Of a stretch of 64,000 bases of DNA, positions 1 to 13,375 are shown piece after piece. The position numbers were made by a program, and so were the translations under genes. The DNA is from Eunapius fragilis (lineage: Eukaryota; Porifera; Demospongiae; Spongillida; Spongillidae). The stretch lies in contig OY811974.1 in NCBI GenBank assembly GCA_963681505.1, forward strand, positions 1,943,124 to 2,007,123, read 5' to 3'. Under the pieces are notes generated by a model. That model was given only the letters and a program-made list of their open reading frames with translations, searched no databases and had not been told where the DNA came from. Position 1 is the stretch's first letter. Each line of letters starts with the position of its first letter.

Positions 1-9
1 TGATACCCG

Positions 10-110
10 TAAAACGAGCAGTGCTAGCGGACCTATCCATTACGCCGTAGCTCGTATACAATGTACAGCACGGAGCGCAATGGATAGGTACGCTAGCACG
101 GCTCGTTTTA
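10..110. repeat. Short foldback (hairpin) element
   Basis: The arms at 10-41 and 79-110 are near-perfect reverse complements, each holding AAAACGAGC, GTGCTAGCG and ACCTATCCATT. The loop is about 37 bp. This fits a miniature palindromic transposon or its remnant. No coding potential is seen. Confidence 0.75.
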
Positions 111-863
111 TGAATACCAAAAGGATTTAAGCTCGGTCCTATCCTAAAAAGACTTGTTCTATAAGCCGGTACCGTTAAATGCAACTGCGTCCTTCCATGA
201 CCGAACGGCAAAAATTTTTTTGCTGTCCACCCGCGGGTACCCCCGGGTGGACAGTCAGGACAATAGGCATTAAGCTGCCATAAAATGTACAAAGGGAGTA
301 CTAAATGAAGCACGTCTTCATTCATAATTACTGAATATTTTTGTACCTGTTCTGCTGAATATTACCTGCGGGTGACATACGACAAGACGTCAGTGCATGT
401 TCGTCTTTCGTTTTTGGCTATGGTAACAAGTCCAACTTTTACAGTCAATAATATGTTGAAAGCTGTAAAAGCTGGTGTTTTAAGCAGAGGACTATTTTAA
501 CGTAATGAAAGGATAATTAGTAAATCCTACGGGAGAGAGGTCAAAGTACTAGTGGTGGTATGTAAACACCACACAGTCTTTTTTTCCCCCATCAATTGCC
601 GTTAGCCTGTACCTCTTGTAACATCTCCAAGGAAACATCCACGAATCTAGATTCACATTTCGCACAATAGTGAGTCGACGGGGTAATGAGACTCTGCAGA
701 TGTCACTGAGATTTAGAAAATGCATGGTACACCAAAAACTGAAGGTCATGCAAAATCACTTGTTTCATTCTTCATGCACGCACGTAACGAGGCAAATGAA
801 ATGTCATAATTCGGTTAGTACTCTTTGCAAATAGGACCACTCAAATTTACTATAGCACGATTT

Positions 864-1063
864 NNNNNNNNNNNNNNNNNNNNNNNNNNNNNNNNNNNNN
901 NNNNNNNNNNNNNNNNNNNNNNNNNNNNNNNNNNNNNNNNNNNNNNNNNNNNNNNNNNNNNNNNNNNNNNNNNNNNNNNNNNNNNNNNNNNNNNNNNNNN
1001 NNNNNNNNNNNNNNNNNNNNNNNNNNNNNNNNNNNNNNNNNNNNNNNNNNNNNNNNNNNNNNN
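864..1063. other. Assembly gap (200 N)
   Basis: Exactly 200 consecutive N bases, which looks like a fixed-size placeholder, so the true gap length is unknown. Translations across it are meaningless. The sequence on either side (120-863 and 1,064-1,600) shows no gene I can support. Confidence 0.99.
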
Positions 1064-1579
1064 TGCAGTATAGTATGCCTTATATAATCCTGCATTGTAA
1101 AGTACCCCCTATCCAGGGGAAAAGAAAGAAAAAAAAAAAAACCACCTACGTATCTATATATAGTACCTTTTTTTCAAAATCACTTTACAGTACCTTTCGT
1201 GAAATGATTCACTAGTAAAATGTTGAAAAGGGTTTCAGATGCTAACTGTCATGAAGATACGCTCTTTAATACAGTACATTTTCTCTGGTGTCGGCTCAAA
1301 TTGCAGAATCATGACAGCTAAATGTCTAGTAAAAGCACTTGGCTCATAACCAAATGCCCATATACGTCCCAACAAATGGTGTAAAGATGCATGAGTGCTT
1401 GGTTTCAGCAGCTTGTGCTGCATTGATTTTCTTAGTGTACTCAGTTGGTGAAAGAGCTACACCCATATACAGATTCATATAGGATGTCGCGCACAATTAT
1501 CAAACAGTGCTATACAGCTTGGCGTTAAATCAGCCGCGTCGGTAGAAATAGAACTTTGAAACTAGAGATTTTTAAATTT

Positions 1580-1637
1580 GTTTAATGCCTGATTGTCGTG
1601 GGGTGTGGTCTAATTCCCTGGTTGTATTTAATGTTTG

Positions 1638-1674
<37 letters not shown>

Positions 1675-2410
1675 ATACGGCCTGGTTGCGATAGGGCTGA
1701 CAATAATATGCCACCCAATAATTCTAAAACCTCCATAATGCCAACCGTATATGCAAAAAAAAAATGCTCTGAGAAAATTCCGAATTCCACCAAAACGCCG
1801 GTTACCTTTATAACCGTCATGCTTGCTTTTTTTTGCATGGTTCAATAATTCCAAAACACAGCGGCTGTGCTGCCTGTTTGTAGGGCTATAAAGGCTAAGC
1901 ACAAACGGCTGCGCTACAGACCGTCTGCGATTTTAAGAGTTCCTTTTCATCGTGGAGCCAGTAAGCGCTAGAGTTTAGGTGTATACGTGTTACCTTGAGT
2001 CTGACCGTTTTCAGTTGCATTTTTCTGGCCAATTTGGAAGACGGTTCCTCGACGTTCGCCATATAGCATTGCATGCATGTATAAACCGTACATATCCGGA
2101 TAGTGCTCGTTTGACCACAAATGCCGGAATTCTAGTGGAATTTTTGGACAGCCCTTGGTAATGATTGGCATCGTTTAATTGCACATGCGCTGGATACTGT
2201 AGTAATGAATTTAAAATATTTCCGTATACTATTAGTTTGATCTAGTGATGGCGTGCATTCTAAGCAGGAGAGGCGCTGCGGTGGATTATTCTCTCTCGTA
2301 TTTGTGTATGTGTGTGTGGGGGGGGGGGGGGGGGGGGGGGGGAATACGGCTGGTAGCGATTGGCACTGTTTTAATGCACATGTATATGCCCGAAATTCAA
2401 TCACGGTTTG
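1580..2410. repeat. Two related repeat units carrying long G runs
   Basis: Runs of more than 20 G at about 1641-1673 and 2319-2342 are both followed by nearly the same sequence (GGAATACGGC, then TGG, a short gap and GCGAT). A short shared stretch (TTGGCA then TTTAAT then GCACAT) occurs near 2163 and again near 2358. This looks like two diverged copies of one non-coding repeat with a G tract inside. The run lengths are unreliable because homopolymers are error-prone. Confidence 0.6.
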
Positions 2411-2448
2411 ATAAAAAATTATGGTTTGCGACTTGCATTACCACCATG

Positions 2449-2650
2449 GCGATTATGAAAACAATTGCTTTTTGGAATCACTTGAAGTTCCCTGGAATAA
2501 AGCTGGCCAAAAGATTGATTTGTGCAGAATCTCAAAACAGGGCTCACAGTTTGGTGTCACTTTTTGGAGATAAGACCATTTCATCTGAAACGAATTAGAA
2601 ATGGCAACATAAGGAGCTTGGGGATACATTTCAGCTGTCCCAGCCACTCC
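2449..2650 (-). pseudogene. Reverse-transcriptase-type retroelement fragment
   Basis: The minus-strand translation contains KWSYLQKVTPNCEPCF followed by a FWPALFQG-like segment. This resembles the thumb/C-terminal part of a reverse-transcriptase-derived protein common in invertebrate genomes (pattern W-x-YL-x-R-x-x-PN then PAL-x-G). Only about 65 residues remain, with no start and no catalytic core. It is probably the same family as the fragment at 7.9-8.7 kb, which covers the next part of the protein. The assignment comes from pattern memory and is moderate. Confidence 0.5.
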
Positions 2651-3154
2651 TGATACCCAAGTCTTCACCTTCTTAAAATAAATGCACACACATCAACCTG
2701 TACGTAATAGATCCCCCTTAAAAAAATTATGTTGGCAAATTATTTTTAAGCCATGTTCTCCAAAGAGTTCTTTAGCTTCAGCCTCATTGGATTTTTGAGA
2801 TTCAAGGTGATGACTATTATCTGGACCTAGTTGACATTACTCTCTTTAGTCAAGCCAAAGTACCGAAATAGTCTGGGGAGTCGTAGTTTCACGTGACCAT
2901 GGGTATTTCCTCAATGCGCGTATACAGAGCTAGACAGTGGCTGCTTCGTCTGTGATATTATGTTTATCATAACAAAATTGCTGTATATTTGAACTCACCT
3001 TCTACCCATTTAACACTGTAAGTTACAATGCGTATGTTACATACCTACAACCGCTTCCGGTGTTTCCATGGCTATAAACAAAAGGTAACTACTAGTGTAT
3101 CCTGCATGGCAACCCGCAGACAAAGCTTATTGTGATTAATAACAAATCTTGTAA

Positions 3155-3580
3155 GGCTTCCATCCTTAATTAAGGATGGAAATCCTGAATTAAGGATGAC
3201 TTTACGCCGCTCGTATCAACTTCAGTTCACATCGTATAGGATACTTCTGGCGATATTAAGCTTCTATAGGCTTTCATCTAGCTAATTAGTCGATATATCC
3301 TTCTACCTTTTCTCAGACTTTGACTGTAAGCGGCACTATTACGAACGAACGTTACACAAAGCCTGAACATGCCCAGTGGTTTTGCTTAGGAAACAAAAAG
3401 ATATATGTCTAATTAGATAGCGCTGTTTAGACGAAAACTTATAGAAGCTTAACATCGCCAAAATTATCCTATAAGATGTGAATTGAAATCAGGATTTCCA
3501 TCCTTAATTAAGGATTTCCATCCTTAATTCAGGATTTCCATCCTTAATTCAGGATTTCCATCCTTAATTAAGGATCGAAA
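3155..3580. mobile_element. Foldback/MITE with short direct repeats at its ends
   Basis: Left arm around 3216-3262 (TTCACATCGTATAGGATA then GGCGATATTAAGCTTCTATA) pairs with right arm around 3438-3492 (TATAGAAGCTTAACATCGCC then TATCCTATAAGATGTGAA). Outside both arms lie repeats of about 18 bp (CATCCTTAATTAAGGATTTC type): two on the left and four on the right, each containing the palindrome TCCTTAATTAAGGA. The roughly 170-bp interior has no ORF. A non-autonomous DNA transposon is likely. Confidence 0.7.
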
Positions 3581-3599
3581 TAGATTAAAGATTAGGAAT

Positions 3600-6500
3600 G
3601 CCAACCATGTGCTCACTGGTGAGGAAAAGTAACAACTCGCAGATTAGGAAATAAGTCATGAATATTCATCGAGTGCTATCGGCCGACCCAGATTGAGACC
3701 CTTATATATGTCTTGTCGATTTGGTAGCATTTGGAAAACTCTTGGTCTAGATCGAGTAATAGCTAGGGAAGCGTGATGATGTCATTGGCCACAGAATTGA
3801 GATGTGAAGCCACTCAGCTGTACTCCAGGGTTGAAGCAGCATGGTTGAAGAAGCGATCCAAGCAATAAGGGAGATAGCGTTATGAAGAATATAATGGAGA
3901 TTGATGGGGAATTGCACTTGTTCGTGTCATGAATTCCAACTGATCTGAACCAGCAAATCATGAACTTTCCATTTGAGTATTATTATGAAGGGACGCATTG
4001 TAACAGTGTATTCAGCAAAACGTAACACGAAACAGCATAGCCAAAAAAAAAAGACCAAGCGTTCGCCGTTCAGCCATGACGTATTGGGGAAAGCCACTGA
4101 CCATAGCGCCTTTTTTACGGGAATTTGTGAACCCGCTTGGCGCAACACAATTGTAGGTATTTACTAAGCGTCACCTATTTTAATACAATATGCGGGGTAC
4201 GATAGCGTTATGAAATTAATTCAGAGTTGGATACGTAGTAGCGTTTGGAACATGTGAAAAATACACATATCCATTCTAAACTGAAAAATTTACTACATAG
4301 CTTAATTGCACAAGATCAATTAATAAAATGTCGGCCGAAAAATTAATACCTGGGTTTTTCAGTTTCCTCAGAACGGAAAAATAGTCTTTCTGGCAACTAT
4401 ATATGGTGCAACGGGATAAATTTTAAACAAGCTGCACTGCTGATACGTATATATTATTATAATATATAATATATATCGCCTCTGCTTAGCACATCTTACA
4501 TATCCATATATGGTTCTTTACGGTGGTACTGTTTTATTTATTTATTTATTTTAATAAAAGTGCAATAATAATGTACATACTGTTTACTACTTGCCTATGT
4601 GTTTATTTATTTTGTGGGCAATATTGATGTTTATGGTTCCAAATAAACGCCACGGTGGTAGTTTACGCGCATACGGTTCGTAGTGGGATGCCTAGCTTGC
4701 ACATGGTTTAGGGAAAACTGTCAGTGTTCTGTGCGCAAGTCGAGCTACCTTACTAAACGGCATTGCTATTGATTTAATATATCGGTTGTGACATAAATCA
4801 TTTATACGCGCTTTTTTCACTGTGGCGGCCATTGAGCTGCAGGTGAACCTCCTGGGTCAGCACTACGACGAACTACTTTGTCATTCTGGAATCCTGTGAT
4901 GTCCACATCAAAATAGGTGGGGGGAGGGGTACTAGAAGTTCATCACATGGCAGAAATGCTCTTAATTCTGCATGGCTTAATTCTGGCTGTTTCTCGCCAA
5001 AATATTTGCAAAAGACCTGCCATTCACTAGCCGAGATTAAGTGTCTAACACTAAATGGCCGTTCAGTAAACCATCGTACAGCTGAACTAATTTTCCCTTT
5101 AATCATGAAGGGCATGGAGAAAACCCCCGAGTAAACTCTATCTTTGTTATTTGCATCAGTGCAGATTTGGCGACCGGCCTAATACGATATATATTCGAAG
5201 ACCCTTGAAAAGGAGAATGGATGCCACATTCCCTTGTTTCGCCAGGTTTTTGGATTGCAATCATCGATGTCCAAGCATGTGTGAAACCTTCAACTGCCCT
5301 TAAAATGTGAACATGTAGTGGAGATGTTGATGAAACTTTGCAAGCATCCTTTATGTGTGTGCATGTGCATCATGACTATATTTATAGGGTTAAAATATAT
5401 AGATCCCTGATTGAGCGCGGTAAACAAACAGAACACAAATCAATAGTAAACACGTACCGAATGTGAAGCATGTGACGGTTTTAACCCATGGGTTATCGGA
5501 CCTTGATACATCATCGAGGAGTTTAGAAATGGTGTAGTATTAAGTGCTGAAAATAGAATGCCAACAGTCTTTACATAGTAGTGATTCTAGCGCAAGACAT
5601 ATATTTATAACATTAATATACATAAAAGGGCAATTTTCTAGTGAACTGTGCATATATAATACAAGATTCGATACCCTACAGAAGAAATCATTATCGACGG
5701 GACCCTTCGAAGTTTGAGTAGAATTTGAAGTGATTTGGACGCTCCTACCAGAAGATATAGCCGTTGGTAAGCCTAAGACACCAAAGTACACTTTTTTTAT
5801 GTGTTCTGTTTGTCAACCAAGAAAAATTAAGGTGAGCATTAGAAGTATTTATTAAATTTTGTTTCATTTTTAAATTTTTTTTTCAGTACAGGATTCAGGA
5901 GACACCACCGTACACAACGCACCCTGTAAAGTATATCATAAAACTCTTCCACAATAGCCACCTCCTAACATGGTTACCAACAATGAGGTCATGTGTATAC
6001 AGGTTACATAAAAACTCTTGCAGCTGCATCCTGATATAAACTATTTCATAGACATCATAGCTATTGTGTGTGCTTTTTATTTAGAACTATCCTTACCAAC
6101 GTGTGTCTGGTTAGGTTATTCATTCATCACCATTTCCTGGTGCAACAAATACACTGTAATGCAAGAATCAGTGATATCTTAGGTACATGTAACATCTATT
6201 TATATCAATACATTTATAAGGAAATTAAAAACATGCATGAAATAAGATTTTTGTTGTCTTCATATACATACTCTCTTAACTACATAGATTCAGTTAGCAA
6301 TCAGAGCAATACAGGGATGGCAGGTTTCAGCAAAGAAGCTGTATCTCTTATAAGCGAGGCTTTGCTGCCTGATTCCGCAATATTAGTACAATCATGTGTA
6401 GGATTCGATCATAAAGAATTAATTACAGCAACTGGTATTTTTGAAAAAGAAGGAAGTGATGATTTAGATAAAAAACTAAATGGCAATTTGAATTAGGTGA

Positions 6501-7440
6501 CCCATATAGTTACATTTTAAGGTGCATCCATTTAAATAGATTTGAATACAAAATTATTCGCAACTTTATCTTGTACATTTATTTACGTATTAGTTTCTTC
6601 TGCACAAGATCAAGATGACTTCTATGAAAGATAGACTATTAATGTATGTAATGTAATGTTGCATTATGCAAACATTTCTGCATGCAAATTCTGTAAAGTC
6701 CTGAAGATATACACCTGTTCAGTATATGAAAGTGAAAATGGATCGATCGAAGGTACATACATTGGTGCATGTATTAAAATTTATGAATTTATCCATACAA
6801 ACATACAGCCAAAATCAAAATCATTGTTATAATGAAGGGGGGAAACAAATTTTAATATACTGGAATAGTGAGAAATGTAAAATTCACCTCCATGACAATT
6901 TTGGGACATCCAAATTGTTACCCGATCATTTGGTTAGTCATCAATAGAGTAGAAATCATGTAGGCTTGTATGATTATATACTAGCACCCTATAGCAAGGA
7001 TGAATATGTACTTATCTGGGTACTATTACCAACACATGTACAATGATGCATGGATATGATACATCCTATAGTTATTGAGTGTTCATTGCTGAGCTGGGTT
7101 CAAATATTTTTCACATATCCCACCAGTTTAATACTGGTATTTGCTTTGACCTACAATTCTATACTCAGGTGGAAAAGCATGGATATGTGAGCTCCACTGG
7201 TTCAACAAGTTCAGAATTAGCAAAGGCTGGTGATGATGATGGTTTAGCTGGTGCTGTTGATGCTGGTAGTAGTCTAATATCATGTTTTGGCCACTAAACT
7301 TAATATGAATGCATGTAGTATATATATATATATGCAACTATTATTGTATTGCCTTTGCATTGCATCAGTTTTAATTGCATGCTTTACAATAGGTGCAACC
7401 GTTTTATTAATTAAATAGCTATGTTACATTAAACGCTTAT
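3600..7440. other. AT-rich stretch with no supportable gene
   Basis: Only short open frames occur, the longest being about 140 codons at 6068-6496 on the plus strand. Its composition is low-complexity and I see no recognisable domain. There is an AT palindrome near 4450-4480 and a short TA run near 7319-7332. I see no tRNA, rRNA or splice-linked coding exons here. Confidence 0.5.
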
Positions 7441-7854
7441 TTAGGCAGAGTAGTTTTTTATTGTGATATTTTGTACTGGTATAGTGGCAGATATGGAAAC
7501 CCCTTGAAGCACTATGAATCTCAGTGTTGTGTCAGACAGGGCTTGAGCAAGAGAGGGTCTAGCTCTTTGAGGTATGTGATGAATTGTGGCACACTGTAAA
7601 TGACAAACTTCCTCAAAAGATGGGAGGGGTATCCTAACCTGATACATGCTGTTCCCCGAACAGTTGGGATGGAGGCAACTGAGACCTGGGATGGCCCTAA
7701 ACGTGCAACTGACCCACTGCACTTAATGGAATGTGACCCAAAACGTGAATTGGCAACTATTTGGTGATTGTTATCCTTAAAATAGAATACATGAACACAT
7801 ACAGTACTTATTACACACAAAGGCACAAGCTAATAGCAGTTAGGATGGAAGCTA

Positions 7855-8700
7855 CCTGGCCAGGATGGCCCTGGCGATGGAACAAACCAAATTCATATTC
7901 AACAGGCCATTAATCTCTGCCACCACTGATCACTCGGGGGAGGACTGGTGAATGGCCAGGTGGGATGCCAGCCTGGAGAAGGTACCGTGGGCCTAATTAC
8001 CATATGTCTTCACTGCCAATGGAATGCAGGACCAGCCCAACTCTTGGCATTTGGGTCCCTTGGTGTGGAGCTTGCGGGCCTCTACTGCAAGGGCTGCCAC
8101 ACCAGCCTGGTGACATGACTCACTCAATATGGCAGAGCAGGGCGCAGTAGGTTTGCCTCTATCCCAGCCAGCAATGAGCAGCAGGTCTGGTGTGAGCAAG
8201 GTCTCTGGTGACACCATGACCTCTCTCCATACTCACAATCACACTCAGGCGAGCACGACGACAGAGGTCAAATACCTCATCCCATAAACGATTATGGCGT
8301 ATGACCACGTCTCCCCCATGCCTGCAGATTACAGCATGGTGACCAAGAGGATCAAGAGCAGTATCGGGGCAACGTGGACCAACCAAAAGTATCCAACCCC
8401 AGCCACCACCTAATGGCCATCGGGTACTCATTTGTCTCCAGGTGCAAGCCCAAACTAGGGGGAAGGGACCACCAATAGCCAAGCCAAGAGGAAGCATGAG
8501 AAGCAGCCACTGACAAGAGGTGAGCTCTGTTGGCAGGGGAGGAAGACTCCAACAAGATGTGGAAATGTTGGGCTTGGATCATTCCTGACTGAGGAATGGG
8601 AGAGTCCAGAGCAGAATTGACCAAGATGGCATTGGAGAGGGAGGTGTTGAACACTGCTGTACGTGGGTGTTATCAGCACTGCCAAAGCCCGAGAATGACA
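7855..8700 (-). pseudogene. Decayed reverse-transcriptase C-terminal region
   Basis: In three minus-strand frames, in order, I read a segment ending AHLLSVAASHASSWL, then LGLHLETNEYPMAI, then CPDTALDPLGHHAVICRHGG followed by RHNRLWDEV, then an L-A-H-T-R-P-type motif, then AILSESCHQAGVAALAVE. This is the order of the conserved C-terminal region (zinc-ligand CP...DPLGHHA...C, RHN-x-L-x-D, RPAD) that accompanies reverse transcriptases in many invertebrate retroelements. Frame changes between motifs show it is dead. No upstream RT core is present between 8.7 and 9.1 kb. The exact clade cannot be set from this part. Confidence 0.65.
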
Positions 8701-8719
8701 GGGAGGCAATGAAAGTAGC

Positions 8720-11355
8720 AGAAGAATGATGAGAGAGTGAGCAAAGGCCTAAAACAATCAAATTTTGGTTATTATTATTATTATTGGAATACAAGCGCAT
8801 ACACAGAATATACAGCAGCAGTATTAATATTATACCAAACACCAGGGAGCTACACGTAGGCCTACAGTTCAACTCTAAACAAGCATGCTTAACCTGAACA
8901 ATTCTTCTACTCAGAATGGCCCTAGCTACTGACCTCACTACAGAGATGGTCAATCGTCCATATATCTCAGATATATTTTTGGGCAGTGCTGGGAGATTGA
9001 GAGAGTGGAGGCTAGTCTTGCACAGGTGTTCTGGGCCTCTTCGCCCCAGTTCCCATAACTCTAGGAACACATACCCACTCTAGCTCCTGACACTCTGGGT
9101 CATTGGAGGATGCTTCCGGTACTCAGCTGTGTGGGCTGCAACAGTTGAATTACACGTGTTATTATTAGTACAAGCTGTACCCCAACAAGAAAATGAACTG
9201 TACACGTAGTTGTTTTGTGTGTTTGTTCGTGTTTGTGTTTGTTAGTGTTTGTGTGTTTGTTGTTGTCAACTTAAGTGCATTTCAGTCTTGTAATTTTAAT
9301 TGCATGCTCAATACATTTAATATGCCATAACATAATTACTATCAATTAAGGTTAGTTAATGATCTTGGAATGCTCTGCTAAGGATTTAACTGATGTTGGC
9401 CCTAACAAGGGTCACGTTCAGCCTCCCATATAGAGCAGTGATGGCTGCGGAGTTCTGTTATTATTTTTGAGCGCTATTTGTGTGCTTTGAAGAATGCTCA
9501 TAGATATTAACATAATAGAATATCTATGCTATTATCTATGGGGGGTTTCTGAACCAATTTATACATCTTCTCGCCAGCTATCAATTCTTATGCCGTGATT
9601 TGTTGATGATAGCCAGGATGAGGGAGAATCTGTTCTGTGGACAGTTTGGCAGGAGTAACAGCTTATTGAAATCCCATCATCTTTAACATTTCCACCAGAT
9701 GATATAAACAAGCACGCACGCTAGCCAGCAAGCGCTGCAGCAACGATACATGGCTATGGCCGGTGCATTGTTTTAGTTCATTGTATATTATTATTTTTTG
9801 TATAGAATGAACTTCATCGTTTTGTTTAGTTCGTTTTCCAGATAATTATACTTTTGAAATCATTTTAAGATCATTTTTTGCTGTTGCCATTTTCGTTATA
9901 AATGGTATTACACAGATACATCCATAACCATAACTGACGAGGGACGGCAAACAAATTAATTCATTAAATAAAATCATCAGCCACCTCGTCCCCAGGGAGT
10001 TTTTAATATTTTAGAAAGTTGAAGCGATGTGTATAACATTTGCAAGTCCACTAGCTATAGTTGGGTTAAACAAAGCCTTCATCATGTAATTAAGTTGATT
10101 GTTACAGGCAATCACATCACTGCCTTTCTAGCAAGACAATCCCCTTGTCTTGGCACAAATAAAGCACACACAGTACCAAAAGCTCACACAACACCTTACT
10201 GCAGTCCTAAGGGGCCACCACTACAGGGCAAACTGAGACTCACTAGGTGTTAAGTTGAGGCCCAAAGTAGGGGTAGGGAAGACTTGCAACCATGAGCTAG
10301 CAACAATACAAAGAACGCGCAGATGCAGATGTGCTCTATATTTGCCAATGTACTACATTGGAAAAGGGAGTGAAAACAATCTTCCACTCTTTGAGACAAT
10401 AAACGTTGGTTTAATTTACTGATTTTACCAGCATCAACTGATAAGGTGACCATGCATGGATTTGTGTAACGATTTTCTAAATAATTACATGTAGTGTTAA
10501 AATATAAGGGGGGTGTCCCAACCTTCCTTCAAGCCAGGGCCTGGCCTGAGAGGTTTGGGCTGGGTTTCAGCCACCCTGCGTTCACCATGCATTGGAAGAT
10601 ACTGCACTCAACAACTGCACCTCCATAATCACCATACCCATACACAGCACACGCTACTATTGTATTATTTGCCACATATACAACACTATGTCCAGCCACA
10701 TTGCAGCACGCAGAACTACTACAATAAATACGAGCCCAACTGTGGCCATTTTGTGGCCATTTTTTGCTATGCATGCAAGACTCTGCTGTAACACTGGTCG
10801 CTAGGACCATAGATAATAGAGTAGTCTATCATCTATGCTAGGACTCCTCAATACATGGCTGCAGGTTCCAGGACAACTATCATACCACTTCTCCCTGAAT
10901 GCCTGGACAATTATCATCATGGTCCAATGCATGCATACGATAAAAGTGTTTACCCACCATTGCATCTGCCAACCAACAGATATATGCTATCCTGAATCCT
11001 TCTAAATAGGTGGCTAATTCCAATATACAGGTTTGTACAATAGATATACCGTATACACATTTATATGCTTCATCCCGGTCACCTAAAGCATTTGTACAGC
11101 ATGTTGATACAAGGTTGCAACAATTTCAAATGAATACTGAAACTCTATACTGAATGTTATCGCTTAGGCGAGGCCTATCAGTTCAAAGAAGAGACTTTCG
11201 GTGGTTCCCAGGACTCGATCTTTGGCCGTGTTGTGCTATAAGGAACATATTCCTTATCTGTAGCAGTGGTGTTGGGTTCATGTGGCATTAAAAACTTCTT
11301 CGGCTCAGGTGGCTGTTGGACTGGAGACTGGTCGCCCATATAGTGCAGCCAACGA
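8720..11355. other. Intergenic stretch, small repeats only
   Basis: It contains a GTTTGT-rich run near 9205-9260 and two short palindromes built on CATAGAT/ATCTATG (about 9500-9541 and 10807-10838). A similar palindrome recurs at 59,876-59,900. No open frame has a recognisable domain. Confidence 0.5.
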
Positions 11356-11359
11356 TGCC

Positions 11360-11655
11360 TTGGGAGTGGGGGTGATGTGAGAGTGGGAAGGGGGGCATGG
11401 GATGGTGGGGGGAGGATGGAAAGGTGGGGGCATGGGATGGTGGGGAGGGTGGAAAGGTGGGGGATGGATGGTGGGGAGGGGAGGGTGGAAAGGTGGGGCA
11501 TGGGATGGTGGGGAGGGTGGAAAGGTGGGCATGTGATGGTGGGGAAGGGTGGAAGTGGGGTTGGAGAGGGTGGAAAGGTGGGGGCATGGGATGGTGGGAG
11601 GGTGGAAGGTGGGGGTGGGGGAGGGTGGGTGAGGGGGGGAAGCATGGGGTGGTGA
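11360..11655. repeat. G-rich minisatellite (unit about 30-35 bp)
   Basis: Repeats of a unit built from GGTGGAAAGGTGGGGGCAT and GGGATGGTGGGGAG run through the interval with length variation. Proline/histidine-rich readings on the minus strand are by-products of the repeat. The closely spaced G runs could form G-quadruplexes on the plus strand. Confidence 0.85.
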
Positions 11656-11701
11656 ACAAAGTGCAGCAGAATGTTTATAAAGTTCCCTTGACATACAACT
11701 G

Positions 11702-11815
11702 ATGAGAACATGATTAACAGTGTGCATGGTGAGAACATGATTAACAGTGTGCATGGTGAGAACATGATTAACAGTGTGCATGGTGAGAACGTGATTAACA
11801 GTGTGCATGGTGATG
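11702..11815. repeat. 27-bp tandem repeat, about 4 copies
   Basis: The unit reads GAGAACATGATTAACAGTG then TGCATGGT. It is repeated four times, almost identically, immediately after the G-rich array. Confidence 0.9.
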
Positions 11816-12445
11816 TGGATGTGCACAAGTTTTGTGCACAAATCAACCTATACGACTAAGCTCTTACAAACATCCATTACAAATCAGACGGTGGGAGGAG
11901 GGAGGGAGGGAGGGAGGGAGGGGTGTGGAAAAGCTATATCGGCTCCAGATCCAATGCGTACAAAGTATATGCATGGTACATACAACCTTAAAAGAAGGGG
12001 GAGGAGGAGGGGGGGGAGGGGTTAATACCCCAATAGCACTATCATTGCTAATAGCTGTTGCTGTACTACCTGCTTCATGTTTCAAAGTGACATACAAAAA
12101 TCTCACAGCCCAAAGGCAGCAAGGGAGAGTCCCCTACAAATCACCTAGAGCTAGTGCCCTTAAATCATGAAATGCACGCTGATGATTTAGAAAGTGTGGC
12201 TCATTATTATCTGAATATAGATACTCTTCAAGTACGTAGAGTTAGATGAAAATGAATCCGAAGCTACATATGTGCATGCAGTCAATGTAGCATCCATGGA
12301 TGCGTCCTAAGCACACCCTCCCTCCCTCTCATGGCAACTCACCATTCAGGGGGAACACGGCTGGCATTATCATCCTTATTGGCATAGAAGATCCAGCGGT
12401 TCCTTCCTACATGACGGAGTATCATGTGCACGCATAAGGAATGAT

Positions 12446-13215
12446 GTCAAAGTAAGAATTTCAACAGAGTGTACCAGTAAGGATATCAACAGTGTGTACC
12501 AGTAAGGATCTCAACAGTGTGTACCAGTAAGGATTTCAACAGAGTGTACCAGTAAGGATCTCAACAGTGTGTACCAGTAAGGATTTCGACAGAGTGTACC
12601 AGTAAGGATCTCAACTGTGTGTACCAGTAAGGATCTCAACAGTGTGTACCAGTAAGGATTTCAACAGTGCGTACCAGTAAGGATCTCAACTGTTTGTACC
12701 AGTAAGGGTCTCAACAGTGTGTACCAGTATGAATTTCAACAGTGCGTACCAGTAAGGATCTCAACTGTGTGTACCAGTAAGGATCTCAACAGTGTGTACC
12801 AGTAAGGGTCTCAACAGTGCGTACCAGTAAGGATTTCAACAGTGTGTACCAGTAAGGATCTCAACAGTGTGTACCAGTAAGGATTTCAACAGAGTGTACC
12901 AGTAGTAAGGATCTCAACAGGGTGTACCAGTAAGGATTTCAACAGTGTGTACCAGTAAGGATCTCAACAGTGTGTACCAGTAAGGATTTCAACAGTGTGT
13001 ACCAGTAAGGATCTCAACAGTGTGTACCAGTAAGGATTTCAACAGTGTGTACCAGTAAGGATTTCAAGAGTGTGTACCAGTAAGGATCTCAACAGTGTGT
13101 ACCAGTAAGGGTTTCAACAGTGTGTACCAGTAAGGATCTCAACAGTGTGTACCAGTAAGGATTTCAACAGTGTGTACCAGTAAGGATCTCAACAGTGTGT
13201 ACCAGTAAGGATCTT
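12446..13215. repeat. 25-bp satellite array, about 30 copies
   Basis: The unit is GTACCAGTAAGGATCTCAAC plus AGTGT. Variants alternate ATCTC and ATTTC and are interspersed rather than clustered, which suggests ongoing unequal exchange or higher-order repeats of two units. One unit near 12,903 has an extra AGT. Spacing is strictly tandem, with no unique spacers, so it is not a CRISPR array. Confidence 0.95.
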
Positions 13216-13375
13216 GTCTGTATATGCATTAGTAACACCTGCACAAAATCTATATTCATTAAAAATGCATAGTTGCATCATGTATGTTCAAACCACCCAA
13301 TCAGAGACAACCTCTTGGCTCGAGTGCATATTAAATTCATTAGTGTCCGTAGCAGGAATGCCAAGCGCAGGCCTG

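Noticed and set aside
1235-1423. 62-codon minus-strand frame (LLGRIWAFGYEPSAF region)
   Set aside because: The residues look protein-like, but I see no splice partners or known domain, and the assembly gap is adjacent.
6068-6496. 142-codon open frame
   Set aside because: AT-rich composition, no recognised motif and no splice partners; length is within chance for this base composition.
11178-11846. Proline-rich 222-codon frame on the minus strand
   Set aside because: It is composed almost wholly of the G-rich minisatellite and the 27-bp repeat read on the other strand.
12446-13215. Regularly repeated array resembling a CRISPR at first glance
   Set aside because: The repeats are directly adjacent with no unique spacers, and the context is an intron-rich animal genome. 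It is a minisatellite.
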